Origin: Spirodela intermedia
Lineage: Eukaryota > Streptophyta > Magnoliopsida > Alismatales > Araceae
Direction of reading: 5' to 3'
DNA: 64,000 nucleotides
Assembly: GCA_902729315.2 (NCBI GenBank)
Contig: LR746274.1
Coordinates: 6,507,037-6,571,036 of the forward strand
Part shown: positions 49,001 to 61,794 of the stretch, piece after piece
Layout of the letters: each line of letters begins with the position of its first letter
Position numbering within the stretch: position 1 is the first letter of the stretch
Notes under the pieces: model-generated
Seen by the model: the letters and a program-made list of their open reading frames with translations, nothing else
Databases searched by the model: none
Told to the model about the DNA's origin: nothing
Position numbers and translations under genes: made by a program

Positions 49001-52000
49001 TGTATGCTATTCTTGATTTTTTCCCAAAAAGAAAACCTAGTGATATGTAGTCCTCCCCATGCACCACCTGCATGAGAAACAGTGGTTCAAAGAGGAGGAA
49101 CATAAGGAGGAGGATAAAAGAATGGCATTTCGGAGGAACAGGGAGAAGAAACTTACTGGCAAGGGAACAAACTGCAAGTCAGATGCTGTAAATGGCTTCT
49201 CACAATCGCTCTCTATTATTCTGTAATCAAGCTGAGCAACACGTCTCACTTCCTCCCCTTCCTTCAACTTTCTTGGAACGAGGTATGGGAACTTTACTGC
49301 AATACTGTTAACACACCACAAAGTATAGACATCAAATGATGAGCTGAGATAGGTTGCACAATTTATCAACAAAAAGGAACAGCAAAGCTAGATACTTGAG
49401 GCAAAACTCATGTGAAGATAAGGGGCATCAAAATATCTTATTTTGGTTTTTTAAAAAGAAAGAGCACAATTGACCATTCTTCCTGGTTATCAAACAGTGC
49501 ATGCAAATATCTCTGTTATGCACATCCAGATGATGTACGTGTGGGTAGAGTAGCACAAAAGTAGACCAAAATGATAGTCAATTCGGGAAAGTGATCAACA
49601 AAGTAAAAAAACATACAAAAAGGACAAAAACTCAGCAAAATTTATTATTTTCAAGAAGATAGTATTTCATGCTGACAAGAAGATTTTCTGTCTTTATCAT
49701 TCTCCATGGTATGCAAAGGTTTTATTCATGTTCACTAAAAGTTTACGAACATGTCTTACTTCAGGCGTTATGGATTCAGATTCGTGGCCAGGTACTATAC
49801 TTGCATGTACATTCTGGCACATGATGCACAAAATAACAATTCAAATCGCAAAACGACTCTGAAGCAAATAATTTCTTTCATTTCCATACATGCAACGTAA
49901 ATCAACAGAAATTTTTTTTGGTAGTGAAAATATGCATCCGTGCATGTAAGCATACGTGCTTGCAGTATATGGAATGCCCCATTCGATTGTATGTTTTATA
50001 TTGAGTTTCCTTATGACACATGGCTCTCAGTGGAGACACAACCTGCATATGTGCCTGCTATCCATATAGGTGAGGGAATACAGCAAAATTGATGACATTA
50101 ATTCTTCTTCAGAAGACCAGATCAATGATATCCTGAAAGTGTCCCAGCTTCATCTATGATATCCATTCTCAACATCTTATGTAATTTTGGTATTGACGGC
50201 AAAGTAGCCAGATTAAATGGATTTTAAAAGTGCTTTAATATTTATTTTAAACACTATGAAATGTCGACATATAATTTCAGGTCTAAGGGCTTTTTTACTT
50301 GAGAACATGCAATAGGAAATTGAATCACTTGAACCAGGAATCCTGATGTTTGAATCACATGGAGGAAAAATCAGAAAAAGCCATATATGCTCAGCATCAG
50401 CAGATCAGACCGATCCAAGCTTCAGTGCTCCGTGGATCATCATGTCTTCCATGTGATTCATGCCACATCTCATGAATTTCATAAGAATGACAACGTTGAT
50501 CTCTGGTAAGGACAGAGAAGAAGAATAGGAAAATAAAAGAAAAAAGTATAAAAGGAAGAAGGTGAACCAAAACTGCCACAATCGGCATAGAAAGAGAAGC
50601 AAAAAATATCATTTCATAAAAGGGGGAGAATTGAAAATCACATGTTTGAGTTTTCATGGATGCACGAAAAATTGTAACAAATAGAAAACTTTAAAAGAGA
50701 CAAAAGGGCATCACTGAAGTACGGTTTAGAAACAATATAAAGAAGGCATTTCAACTTGTGAACAAAAAATGAATACAACTAAGGAGGAAACCAATGTGCA
50801 GTTACAATTTTAAAAAAATACGTCCCCTACTGAAAATGAAGAGCGGCCGTAGGAGGAAAAGTCAATCTTGCAAAATTGTACGTCAAAAATAAACTTCAAA
50901 GACACTGAAATTATCCTGAATTTTTTTTTAAGCCCTGCAAGTTGCCTAAAACAACAGAAATGGAGATGTGACGATGAGTACCTGTCCATTGCGAATTGTG
51001 TGAGGTAGATCGGCATGGGATCAATGTCATTTGTAGGACTAAATGGCTGGACTGTTCGTATGTCATCCAACCCAAGAATTGCATCTGCATGTTCGTGGGT
51101 CAATATAATCTGCATTTGAGTATGAAGAAACTTCAGATAACACCAAGGCATATCTGAAAAACCACTGTAAGAATATAATGAGCAGATACTAATAAGATGT
51201 TATGCCCAAGAAGATAGGAGGACGAGTCACCATACCCACAATAAAAAGGGGAAGGAATCTGAAGTAAAGAATAATAAATGAAATCTAAATGCCAACCAAA
51301 AAAATTAGATAATGCTAGGATTTATCTCATTACATTTGGTCATTAGAGATCATAAGAATGATACTATTTCTTCCAATGCATCGTGCTTGAAAAAAAGGTC
51401 CACGTCAAGAACATAAAACGTAAGCTTCATAAAGATTGGAACAGACAGAATCAATTCGCGGAATCTTATGCCAAGTGAACCAGCGGAGAACTTGCTCCCT
51501 AAAGGTCTTCCCAACATCGATAATTATATACTTGTGTTTGTCGTCACCAGAAAAATAATCAATCAGCAAAGAAGTATTGCACCTGTAAATGAAAATGAGG
51601 ACAAAGTTATGATTACAAAAACAAACAAAATAAAGAGTTCAAAAAAGTGTTGCCAATATGAAGCACATAAGGCACAAGAAGATATTTCTGTGGTAGAATT
51701 GGGCCTATTCAATAATTTTGACTCCAAAAGTGGGCATCTTTGGGAACTTTATGGTGATCCATCTGTTTTAAGAAATCCAATCAAGATCAGAACGGACAGA
51801 AAATTGTGACGCAAATGTATCCTAAGGGTAAATGATTTGGTTGGGGTTGAGAATTTAGTTGATATATCTAAACAACGAGAACTCACGATGACACGCATCC
51901 CTTGACTTTTTATATTTTTGATTTCCAAAGAAAGTATGGCTGAATTCGTCTGGGAGAATTGCCCGTCAGTAGTTTACCAATACGAACAGAATCAAGGTCT

Positions 52001-52551
52001 AAGTAAACTAAAAAATACCAAACTACGACAAGCTTCTTGGGGCGACAAGCTTTATGGGGATCAACTTTCCGCCAACCGGTCCGTTACAGATCCGTATGGT
52101 ACGCTCGGGCTCATCACGAAAAGAGACTTTTATGCAATTAACTGAAATCTGAGACGATGAAAAAACTTCCACGCAATTGATTTCCCGGAAGCACTTTCAA
52201 GTAAAAAAATTATAATAATTTCCATGGTAACGAATAGGAGCAATCACCACCGACAGAATATAGCGGTGGTCACCCTGATCCCGTCCTCTCTCCCCCCACG
52301 GCCCCACTCCATCCTACACCACCGAGGAAATCAGTGTTCTAGCGATCGAGATCTGACCTGTAATTCGGGTTAAGCTCGGGGGGAACTGAGAGCGCCTGGA
52401 TGCAGACACCGCATGGAGAGGCGGAGGGCTGGATCAAACACATGGGATATGGGATGGCGCTGGAACAGCCCGTACCCAGGAACACCAGCGACGACGGAGA
52501 CGACCCCCGGGAGACACCGCCGTGCTCGTCGGCATCCCCTCCATTCTCCAT
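41921..52551 (-). CDS. Metallo-hydrolase of the metallo-beta-lactamase fold (PhnP/tRNase Z-like)
   Basis: Nine exons (52358-52551, 51447-51582, 50982-51109, 49157-49304, 48962-49067, 42602-42660, 42315-42350, 42115-42224, 41921-41978) give 324 residues, close to the plant family (about 310). Blocks in order: LVFLGTGCSSAIPYPMCLI, CNTSLLIDY, KYIIIDVGKTFREQVLRWF, the metal-binding IILTHEHADAILGLDDIR (His115, His117, Asp119), PIYLTQFAMDS, FVPLPVVHGEDYISLGFLFG, AYISDVSRFP, LLILDSLYK, HNTHLCLPQTLEAIK, MTHEFDHHRD and VQLAYDGLKISVDL. The motif reads HEHADA, so the last His of HxHxDH is Ala. The substrate is not known to me; bacterial PhnP cleaves cyclic phosphates. Intron 5 (42661-48961) is 6.3 kb and contains an entire Copia element. 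The exon 6 donor (AAG before GTTGGC) is less certain. Confidence 0.92.
42966..43020. repeat. Pure GA microsatellite in metallo-hydrolase intron 5
   Basis: About 27 uninterrupted GA units, some 470 bases before the left LTR of the Copia element. Confidence 0.95.
43486..43713 (+). repeat. 5' LTR of the Copia element
   Basis: 228 bases beginning TGCTG and ending TACA. It contains TATAAATA at 43587-43594 as the likely promoter. It shares GGTCTGGTATAAATACT, CCGTCCCTCTTGTAAAACAG and GAGGACTATACCATTCTAC with the right LTR. Confidence 0.88.
43714..43725 (+). other. Primer-binding site of the Copia element
   Basis: TGGTATCAGAGC directly after the 5' LTR, complementary to the 3' end of initiator methionine tRNA, the usual plant Copia primer. 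Confidence 0.9.
43990..48345 (+). pseudogene. Copia gag-pol remnants
   Basis: Readable pieces in order are: gag (QWSKHIHKVL near 44150, LKSVFDQVRQQILSCEKKID near 44585); protease and GAG-pre-integrase (45029-45634: VWNSRAMDHMTNSS, ILHVPKRFTNLISVKKL, LLHQRMGHPSFGTL); integrase (FVTFIDDCTRCMWVF near 45800, YLINCMPSRIL near 46110, FGYVSFDHDH and CIFLGYATNQKGYKCYYP near 46220-46350); reverse transcriptase (SNSKWKQAMDNEM near 46870, LYVDDIIITGTDD near 47420 with the YVDD site, FLGIKVAHS near 47525); RNase H (IYCDNKSTINLVHNPVQHDH near 48130, STKNQLADILTKDISG near 48270). In-frame stops and frame shifts separate the pieces and no domain is intact, so no protein is expected. Confidence 0.88.
48393..48618 (+). 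repeat. 3' LTR of the Copia element
   Basis: 226 bases beginning TGTTG after a GAGGGAGAG purine tract and ending TTCTACG. Compared with the left LTR it lacks about seven bases near 48449 and has many substitutions. Confidence 0.85.
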
Positions 52552-53882
52552 GTTGACACCTAATCGCGCTCTCACTCCCCCCCGCCGAGGCCAACCGGAA
52601 CGGAGAGAGAGAGAGAGAGAGAGACCACATGGAAAGGAAATACACCTTTCAGTGGGGCCCGGTTCATGGCACCACATCAGAAACATTAACTTTATTAGAT
52701 TTTAAAAAGTAACGATTATAGATAAATATAAATACTTCTTCCATCATACACTATGGCAAGTCTAGTTTAAACCAGTAAAAAAATAAAAAATTCTATGAGT
52801 ATTTGTGGGAGATTTAAATAATAATAATAACAAGGAGTTTGCCATCGATGGGATCCAACATTAAGAAATAATACATCCATAGAATCGTGGAATCAGGTGC
52901 AATTTGCATTATCCATTGACACACTGCGAGAAAGACGTAAAGAAAGACTCTCTGTCTCTCTCATAGTGGCTGAAATAGAAGAAAGAAAGATAGCAAGGCT
53001 ATATTTAACATTTACTGGATAAATTTGGTCCACGCATTGTTCTTTATTTGCTTTGCTTGTCTCAGTCATAATCCTCGACAAAAAAAATCGTGAATATAAG
53101 ATAGCTTCAAATAATGCATAAAATAGATTTTAAGGAGCTCGGCCCGACTAATATTTCTCAAGCCCAAGCAAGCAAGGCCAGGAAGTGAGGCGTTGATTTG
53201 CCATCTTTCCATCTTTTTGTGGGCGCCACTTTGACCAAGGGAAAAATTCGAATCGTTGCGAGGAAAAGATCTATCTAAAGGGTTTGCGGTGGTACCCTTA
53301 AATGGGCTCATAACTCCGGCCCACGAAGATCCGTGAGGAGGGGGGGGGATGTGACCCTTTCTCTTCGACCGCGGGGAGGAGCCTAAGGGGGCCTGGCCAG
53401 GACGAGCCGTGAGACGAACAGACTAGAAGATGATAAAAAAAAATGTTCAATACATCAACGAGAATAAAGTTGATGAGATCATTGGGTGAATTGAACTCCT
53501 TGGATCTACACCAATGCATTCTGGCTCTATTTGAGAATCTCTCTCACAGGTGGATGAGGATATTTCTATTCGGGAGAGTAAATGGAAAAGAATGGGAAAA
53601 TGAAGATAAGGGCTACAGTCCAGGCAAAAATAGTCTTTCCCTTCTGCATAGATTCCTCGTTACGCATCATGAGAGAGAGAGAGAGCACTGATTCAAGGCA
53701 TCTGATCAACAAAGATGAGAGTCCGAGCCCATGGAAGCATCCAGCAGTTCCATTGAATTGGCGATCTGATGGAAACAAAAAGCAATTCGACCGACTTACT
53801 GAAAGATCCTCGAAATCCCGATGCACATGGTTTTGCTCTCTATTCCTAAAAAGAAAAACAACAAATTTGCCGAGGCAATCGA
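52552..53882. other. Spacer between the metallo-hydrolase and C3HC genes
   Basis: Holds the metallo-hydrolase promoter, with a GA tract at about 52603-52623 some 55 bases above its ATG, AT-rich sequence with AATAATAATAA near 52820, a G-run at 53339-53348, and the C3HC 3' UTR near 53700-53882. The minus-strand frames here show no family resemblance. Confidence 0.5.
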
Positions 53883-56800
53883 TCACAGTTGTCCATGGCT
53901 CTTGGTTGTCGAGCTGCGTCTCAACAGCTTGGTGCTTGGAGTGAGGTGCTCGTCCTGCGAGCAAAAAAGAACAACAGACAGAGGTAATGGAAAGCAACGA
54001 CCGATTATTGAAGAGATAGACAATGCAGTAGAGGCTTAGACATTATCAGAAAGTGGGTTGGATTTGGGACAACAGGAATTGGTCAGAGACGAGCAAAATT
54101 GAGCTGGAATGAACTGAAGGAGTGGCAGAGTGAAGGGGATGCTTTCGAAGGAATTGATCAGGGAAAAGAACATTCATCACAATAATAGGCCAATTAGTGA
54201 CCTTCGAAATTCACTGGTTTACAGAATCACTACAGAGGTCGGGAGGAAACAGCAGCAGAACGGGTTACCTTGTAGAGAGAAGCTGCGGACTCAGACTCCA
54301 GAGTTTGGTTTGGAATGTGCCCAAGGGACTGGTAAGCATCCAAAGCATCCAATGTCAGCTGCCAGCCACACAGTGCAGCCGCAGAAGAGCTGGAGGTCGA
54401 GCTGCTGCTGCTGGCACAGCCAGCGGCCGCAACATTGCCGTTGACCCAGGGGCAAAAATAATGGTGATACTGGATCGGATCAAATTCTCCAGCCCCCCCT
54501 TCAAAATCATTCTCTCCGTTCACGGGCACTAGGGAAGGAGAAGAAAAATTACAGTGAAGCAGAAACGATACATAAACACCTTTGTTAGTCTTTCATGTTA
54601 GACTATTTTTAAATTGATATGCCATTTAACAGGGAAGTCACATCACCGTCATCACAGTCGTCTATGTACACCATAGACGAATGAAATGAAAGAACAGCAT
54701 TTTCCTACATAAACACAGACCCCAGGTGATAGTTCGGCAAAAATGTTATTTCAGAAAAAAAAACTGAAGTTTCTGATCAGCTAAACTTGGCACGGAATTT
54801 GGGGTGACATGAAGATGAAACTGTAGTCCAATGGGTATTCAGGGTTATCTTGTTTGAATAAGATCTAATTCAATTACCACATTATCTTGGGACACATGAA
54901 CCATATTTATTTATGGATTCAACAGTGACAAGTAAAACCTTAAAGAGACACATAAAATTCATGAAGTCGTCAGAAAAGTGGCTCCCTTTCTATAAGATGG
55001 CTTAAACACAGCAATGGAAAGGGAACAGATAGTCAAGCTGATTACCTATCCCATTTGCCGCATAATCCGACTCTGCCAAGACACAGTCATCAGTGATGGA
55101 AGCCTTGCCAGCCTGTGTCACTTCTTCCTTGGATACCTCGTAACCAGAGTATATCACAGCATTGCAAGAGAGGGAAGGATGCGCACCACTGTCATTGAAA
55201 AAAGCACGGCTGATCTTCTGCCCACTTTCAACAGATTCGGCTTTGGTCAAGCCATAGACTTTTGAACCACTGTCGGCCCTTACAGCTGATCTAGAAATCA
55301 CATCCTGACTGTCACCATGAGGATCTTCTCTGTCCATCTCCTCTGGGACGAACTCGCCCATTAGTCCAGGATCTGGAGTAGACTCTCCAGTCTGACCATG
55401 ATGCTCAGTAACATCTGCTACTTGGTCTGCATATCTGGCAACACTGTCTGCCCTGTGGACAGAAAACTCAGCACCACGGATTTCGGCTTCATGGCTTGCC
55501 CCCATTCCAACACTCCCACCACTGATTCCAATGCTAAACGTATCCCTACCATGAACTGTACCGGTTTCCGCATTCAATAGTTCCTCTGCATTTGTGCTGC
55601 TGACTCCCATTTCTCTAGCCACACTTCCAGCTGCTGGTTGCACACATGCGCTCTGCTGGGCTTGATGACCGTAGTTGTATCCGAATGCATCCTGCATGTC
55701 AAGGTTCTTAGGAGAAGAAAAATGAGCATCATCAGTAGCATCTCCAGGATAGTTCTCAACACTTTCCATTGAGTCCTCCATAGCACTATGACATATTGTA
55801 TCCATTGCAATGACAGAAGATGCCCGAGCTGAATCTCTAGTGAACACAGGACCAGCAACCAGGTCACTCTCTTCCCTGAAAGGATCAGCTCTGTTGACAT
55901 CTATATCGATGTCAAAAATCATCCCATGGCTTGGTCCAGCACCAGAAGAATCTATCCTTCTGGATGATTGGTAGGTGGAAAAGATGTCCAAGCCACGGGC
56001 ACGCTTGAAAGGGCCATCTGAGTATTGTCTACTGTCATCAACTTCGTCACCATCACGATCAATTACAGTTGCTTCAATGCTATCAGCCTGCTGGATCTTG
56101 TCAAGTGGCCTGTCAACTGTACTCCCACCTTCTTCCAGACTACGCTTCCTAGTGCTTGGACCTCTTGATTCAAATGAAGCTGCACGATCACCAACCTCAC
56201 TTCCGGATGGCTGCCCAATCACTAGATCTCTTCCCATACCACCGTCATCAAATCGTTCAGCTGTTGCTGGTTCGTTGAACTGGTTAGGTGGTAACCCTCC
56301 TGCCATGGTGAGATTTAAATCCACACCAGCATTTGACAATGACTTAACTACATCTGTTGTTGCAGCCTCATCACGGTCTTCAGTTTGATCTTTACCAACT
56401 CCATCAGTGGGAACCCATCCGCTGATTCCACTAGCAGCACTAATTCCACGTGTCAAAACTAGTTTTTTGCTTGTTTCAGGTGTGTCCACGTTGTTAGAAC
56501 CAAATCGAGCAGGACGAAAAACTGTTGAAAAGTCCCAAATTCTCACTGTAACACCACACAAGCTGCAGTCAAGCAGGGGTGACCTTGAACTCAACCTGGA
56601 TGCAGGCACTGAGATTTTTTTCTTCCCAGTCTCTTTCATGGCAGAAGCAGAAACGGCGTTCTTGCTGAACCCACAATCTTGTGAAGGACGAAACTTATCC
56701 ACTGTCGGATCAAACGAACATCCATACCTGGCAGATTGAGCAGAATGCTCCTCAAAGTCTTGCACATTTGGAAGCCATCGAGGCTCCCATCCACATAAGC

Positions 56801-59800
56801 TTATCAGCTTCTGAGCCTACTCATCAAACAAATAAGAATAAAATCTAAGAAAATTCATATGAGGGCTATATTCATCTGCAATTATGCTGCTGAGTGACGA
56901 GCATTATGCGAATTTGAGAATAGAGAAACAGATAAATTTACCTGATTATAAGCAGACAATGCCTCCTCATGAGAGAATTCTGTTCCATTTATGTTATCCA
57001 TCCTTAAACTTAATTCCCCAACTAAGAAGGCATAGGACTGAGATAGAAAACGGTCAATCTGAGTGCCCCTAGATTGTCTCATTTTATCAAGTACGGATAA
57101 AGCAACAACAGGAAGAGAATGAAATTGCAAGAGCCCGTCATAACGATCCTTATAACCACCAATGAGAGCAGCAGGAGGAGTTGGCGGGAACTGCACCAAA
57201 CTATCAGCACAGCAGTTACCTCTCCATGGACAAGCAACTTTGTGGCCTGAATCAAGTTGTGCCACAAAGACTCCACCATAATTATCAGCTAAAAGAGACA
57301 CATATAAGAAAAACAAACTATTAGTTCAGGCTTGAGATGACTATCTGATTAATGAATTTATAGTATCACAGACATATGAGATCAAAATGATAGCAAAATG
57401 CGCGGATCACTGGATGATACCTTCCACTGTCGTCCAAGAGGCCGATGCTGTAAAACTAAGCTGCACACTGCATGTTTCACATTCTATTTTGTTGATATCA
57501 ACATTCATCCAACCTCTTCTAGCACAGTCAAGGGAACCAGCACCCTGAAAGTCAAAAGGTGCTTCAATAAGTTCTTAGCATTAGCAAAAAAGGTGTCTTA
57601 AGGTAATCTGGCACTGAGTTGTAAACGGGTACACACATGAAGCAGTGGCAAAGCCCAAACATGCCACTTGAGAAGAAAATGCAAATGATGTGTTTTCCGA
57701 TAGTGCAAGGCCCAACACACAAGTGACACAAAAGGCAGCTCATTGTACTCACAATAAGTAGCCAGATTCAGGGCATGTCTAAACCTATGCTCACATGATG
57801 TCAAAGCTAGATTCGGTCCATAGCTAGATTGCCAGAAATAGGTTCATATCGGATCAGGTAAAAGCATATTTTGTTGCCACCAATAAAACGCACTTGAACT
57901 TTCATGTGATTATGCCTCTGGATGTTAAGGTTGAGGCAGGACTCAGAGTATGGACACCACAAACAAGGAAGGCCATGCAATATACTTGTAATAAGGGAGA
58001 CAGAGTAACAGTATTTAAGGCCTGTACATGGCAAGAAAGCAGCGAGCAGAAGATGTCACAAAGAGGTTTTTTATCAGCTTTAAGGATGACTGGCATGGAT
58101 TAAAACCTTTGGTTTTCCAGACCAATTCGATGGCTTAAATGTAGCAAGACGACACAATAAATCTCCTCTTTCCCATGGTCTACATGATGGCTGTGAATAT
58201 CCCAGAGCAGAACCACGAGCATTTGTACTCAAAGAAGTCCGCGGACATTGAGAGCCCAGATATGACAGTGAGCATGTTTTTGAGCCATGGGTGCTTCCAA
58301 GATAATCTACGCTGCCAACATTTGCTTGAACTGCTGGTGAGGATGCTCCAGCAGAACTGCAAATAACCCATATTAGCAAAACCACATACTTGCATGGGAA
58401 GATAACATTAAAACTGGAAGCATATGGGGTAGCGAAGATGAATATCAGACGGATGGAAGCTTCCCCGGGTTATCGGAATAGAGAAAAATAATGATAAATG
58501 CTGAGTGACTATGTCAAGCGTAGCCAAAAAGTTGTTCCCTGTAAACCAGCTAGAAAAATTTAATCAAGAATCATATGCAATGTGAAGTTTAAAATATACC
58601 AAGAAACAGTTTAAATAAAGTATACTGAACAGGCGACACCCAATCATCAAGATGCATTACCCTCTGCATGAAATAACTGCAGTCTTTCAGTAAAAACACA
58701 GGCAACAGAGCAATTTTCATATTGACATTAAGTTAAACCTTGCTTCCAAATTCTGCGAAGTCCACCTTCAACAGGAGTAACGTAAATAGAAAGTAACACG
58801 GGAATACAAAAAAGATATAAATATATTGTTCAACCAACACAATAAATTTGATGATAACGAGGGGATAGGCCAGAGCCTCTATGCCATGGTGGCAAGACAA
58901 GTGTCACCTACACAAAGACTAACATTCAAGTTATTTAAAAGATGATTTTCATGCATAAATTGGCTATGAAAAAATTCAAACAGAATAAATCAAGCGCATG
59001 AGTTTGATTACAAAAAAAAAACATTCTGATAATCAGGAAAGCTAATGGCGTTTGGAGAATGTATAATTCATTTCACTCTAAGACAAAAAGAAAGCAAATG
59101 CGTTGAAAAAATTCCATAAAAACGAAGAGTTGGAGACATGTATATGGGCGCCAAGTACTGTCCAGAGCAGCTCCTACTGCCGGTGAGTGGTGTGCAAGCT
59201 TTCGAAGTTGTTATGCAGTGCACCAATGTAAGTAACAAGTATTCTTCACCAACGCCCCTAAAAGGGTGTCTAAAGGAGATGGGCACTTCGGTACACACCC
59301 AGATAATAAATTTTCTAAAAGTGTGCATCATGAGTCATCAAACATGCATCAATTACACAGAAATCCGATAGAACTTCGACTCTCCACTGCAACCAGAAAC
59401 CAACATAAAACGATAACCGCAAGCAACTAACTCCCAAAGCCCAGAAACTTTGATGCCCTACGGAGATCTTTCGATCCAGCTGAAGAGCTGGTGTCCTACG
59501 ATGGGGAACTGAAAGAAAACTTATCATATCCCTGTCCCACACCCTCCCCATTAAAGCCCTCAAAAAAAGGCAAAAGCATACTCCGAACGATAAAAGAACG
59601 ACTAATACAACTAGAATCTCCAAAATCCCAAACCCCAGGGAACCACCCGAGACGAAAAAATGGAAGCCACAATCCCACCTAGGCCAATTCCAAACAGCTC
59701 CGCCTCGAAAAATAGGAATTTACTATCGCAACTTCAGAGCAAGAAACGACGAGTGCAAGGACGAATTAGGTTAATTTCACCTGGCTGCCGTAGTCGGGGC

Positions 59801-59869
59801 TGGGGAGGCCGATCGCGCGATCGGAAATGGATCCACCGTGCCCCCCGAACTTATTACCTCCTCCCTCAT
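53883..59869 (-). CDS. C3HC-type zinc-finger protein, NIPA-like
   Basis: Seven exons (59781-59869, 58107-58356, 57421-57544, 56942-57288, 55046-56816, 54269-54528, 53883-53954) give 970 residues. Exon 1 encodes MREEVISSGGTVDP and lies 1.4 kb above exon 2. Then follow SQPSCRPWERGDLLCRLATF, the zinc-binding C3HC region (DCARRGWMNVDINKIECETC, then HKVACPWRGNCC), LVQFPPTPPAALIGGYKDRYD, LISLCGWEPRWLPN, PLLDCSLCGVTVRIWDF, a long Ser/Asp-rich low-complexity part in exon 5, and a second conserved block near the end (FDPIQYHHYFCPWVNGNVAAAGC, ALCGWQLTLDALDA, SESAASLYK). The human relative NIPA is an F-box-type nuclear protein controlling cyclin B1. The plant role is less clear to me; a nuclear, DNA-related function is likely. 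The start rests on the conserved MREE and a good donor (CAG before GTGAAA). It is divergent from nucleolin. Confidence 0.9.
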
Positions 59870-61794
59870 CCCTCCGTCCCTCCAGCTCTCTCCCTCACTC
59901 CTCTCTCTCTATCTCTCTCTCTCTCTCTCTCTCCAGCCCTCCACTCTCTTCTTCGTCCCAATAAGAAAGGGGAGAGGGGGGTGCGAGAGCCCAGCGAAGT
60001 CGAGTGAAGGAGACGGCGGACGGCCAAAGGCCAGTCACCGAGGGCCAATTGTAAACGGTTTCTCGCTTCTATCGTGCGCCACGCCGCAACGGGCCGGGCC
60101 TGACCGGACCGGAAAGAAGTCAGAATAAGATGTAGAAACCTCATCAAATTCCAATATTACCGCCCACATCAGCAGTGTTCCCAGTAGGCCTACTGGCCAA
60201 TCCATCCACAATTTTAACGCCTCTTGAGAACTTTTCTACTGGGTTACTACGGCCCAACCGTGGCATTCGATGAATTGGAGTTAATCGGACCTCAGATTAT
60301 TTCATGATTTCCTCACCTAACTCGACATTCCTTCTTATCTGGGAGGGCTTCTCAAGTACCATTTCTAGGGGTGCCCCCCTTCTGCTTTATGCCCGAATTT
60401 GGTCCCCATTAGCTACCATAACTCAACCCTATTGGACTGATTACCAGCTCGATAAGCTATGATGCAGACATCCCCCTTTCCCAAAGGCCCTGCGAGCTTT
60501 TTGTGACACTCGCTTGAAGGCATGAGATTTTAGGAGCATAACATCACTGCGTGGACGAGACCGTGCAAGGAATGGAGGAGGCTCGCACACGATTCAAGCA
60601 GACAGCTTTGTTGGGTCAGAGCAGTGATCAAACACCCTTATTTACCTCTTAATGCCCACCACTCTCGAGCGAAGAAAGGCCACAAATATGATATCGTGAG
60701 GCCTACCTATGGTCCGATTCTAGATATCCCTATTGTGTTTAGGTCTTCCGAATCATCATACGAATGAGAAGGCATCATCAAGTTCAGATTTAGATGAGGA
60801 ACCCCTCTTCCCCCCCACCCCCACTGGAGGTCCTTAACTGAGCTTCTTCAACAAGAGGGGGGGGGGATGAGGGCGAGGGAGAAAAGCTAATTGAGAGTCA
60901 TGGACGATTTGGGCCATATTGAGATCTGTTTGGGCTCATTTTGAGGCCCTTTTCTTTTTCGGACCCCATTTTGAGGACCAAGTCTAGGGTGCTACCGAAG
61001 GTTGGGCCTGACTGGGGCGGGGATTTTGAGGCTGTAATGTGCCTGAGTGCGGTGGAATATTGGGATCCTCAACCGTCCGTTTGAAGATATTTAGCCGCGG
61101 ATCGGACGGCGAGCAGGGCGGGAGCTGTGTTTTCCCCCGGCTCGGAGCTAGCGGGCTCCCCCGCTAAACCCTACCTTTCTAGGGTTTTGCAGTGGTGGCG
61201 TCTCTCAACGCCGCCCGCTCCTAGCTTGCGAGTGCCCTTCCTTCCTCCTTTAAAGCCAACATTCGGAGGTTGAAACAACAGCGGAAGCGGCGCCTCTCCT
61301 CTCTCTACACCCGTCTTCTACACCTGGTGAGAACCATGGGGATCTCAGTCCTTCAGTAGGGTTTTTCTCTTGGCTTCCGCCATTCGACTGGGTAGTCGCA
61401 GTCGGTTTCTCTCTCTTACTCTCGGTGTCCTCCCTTTAGCTCCGATAGTTGATGCCCTCTCTAGTCTACTGCATTTTTCTTCGATGCCGTGTGTTCGATT
61501 AGAGCTAGATATCGATGGAGAGCAGGGGACCCTCTTTGTTAGCGTTTTTTTGCCTTTTGAATCATCATGGCCTCTTTGATGACGTTCTTTACGTCTCGGT
61601 GTTCAACTATCAGATGCTATTGTAATTCGAGTTTAAGCTTATGGACGTTCGCTTCTCTTTTTTCTGTTCACATGAAGAAAAATTTCCCACTATAGACTAT
61701 TGCTGCTTTATTTCAGATTAGTCAACCCACTAAAGCTTGTATGCTCTTTTTTTTATGGTTATTACTACAGTGATATTTTCCCAGTTATCTGAAG
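59870..61794. other. Divergent promoter region between C3HC and nucleolin
   Basis: A CT tract at about 59904-59934 reads as GA in the C3HC leader. The middle part (60130-60880) shows no gene. From 60900 the nucleolin promoter elements appear, and a nucleolin leader intron is likely (donor near 61327 in CACCTGGTGAGAACC, acceptor at the TTTTCCCAG near 61783, just before the start codon exon). Confidence 0.5.
60910..61173 (+). promoter_or_regulatory. Site II elements and telo-box upstream of nucleolin
   Basis: TGGGCC at 60910-60915 and 61003-61008, TGGGCT at 60931-60936, and the telo-box AAACCCTA at 61166-61173. The pairing of TCP-bound site II elements with a telo-box is the known signature of plant ribosomal-protein and ribosome-biogenesis promoters, which include nucleolin. 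Confidence 0.65.

Noticed and set aside
53298-53519. Minus-strand frame in the spacer near the C3HC gene
   Set aside because: No recognisable motif, no supporting splice partners; looks like spacer.
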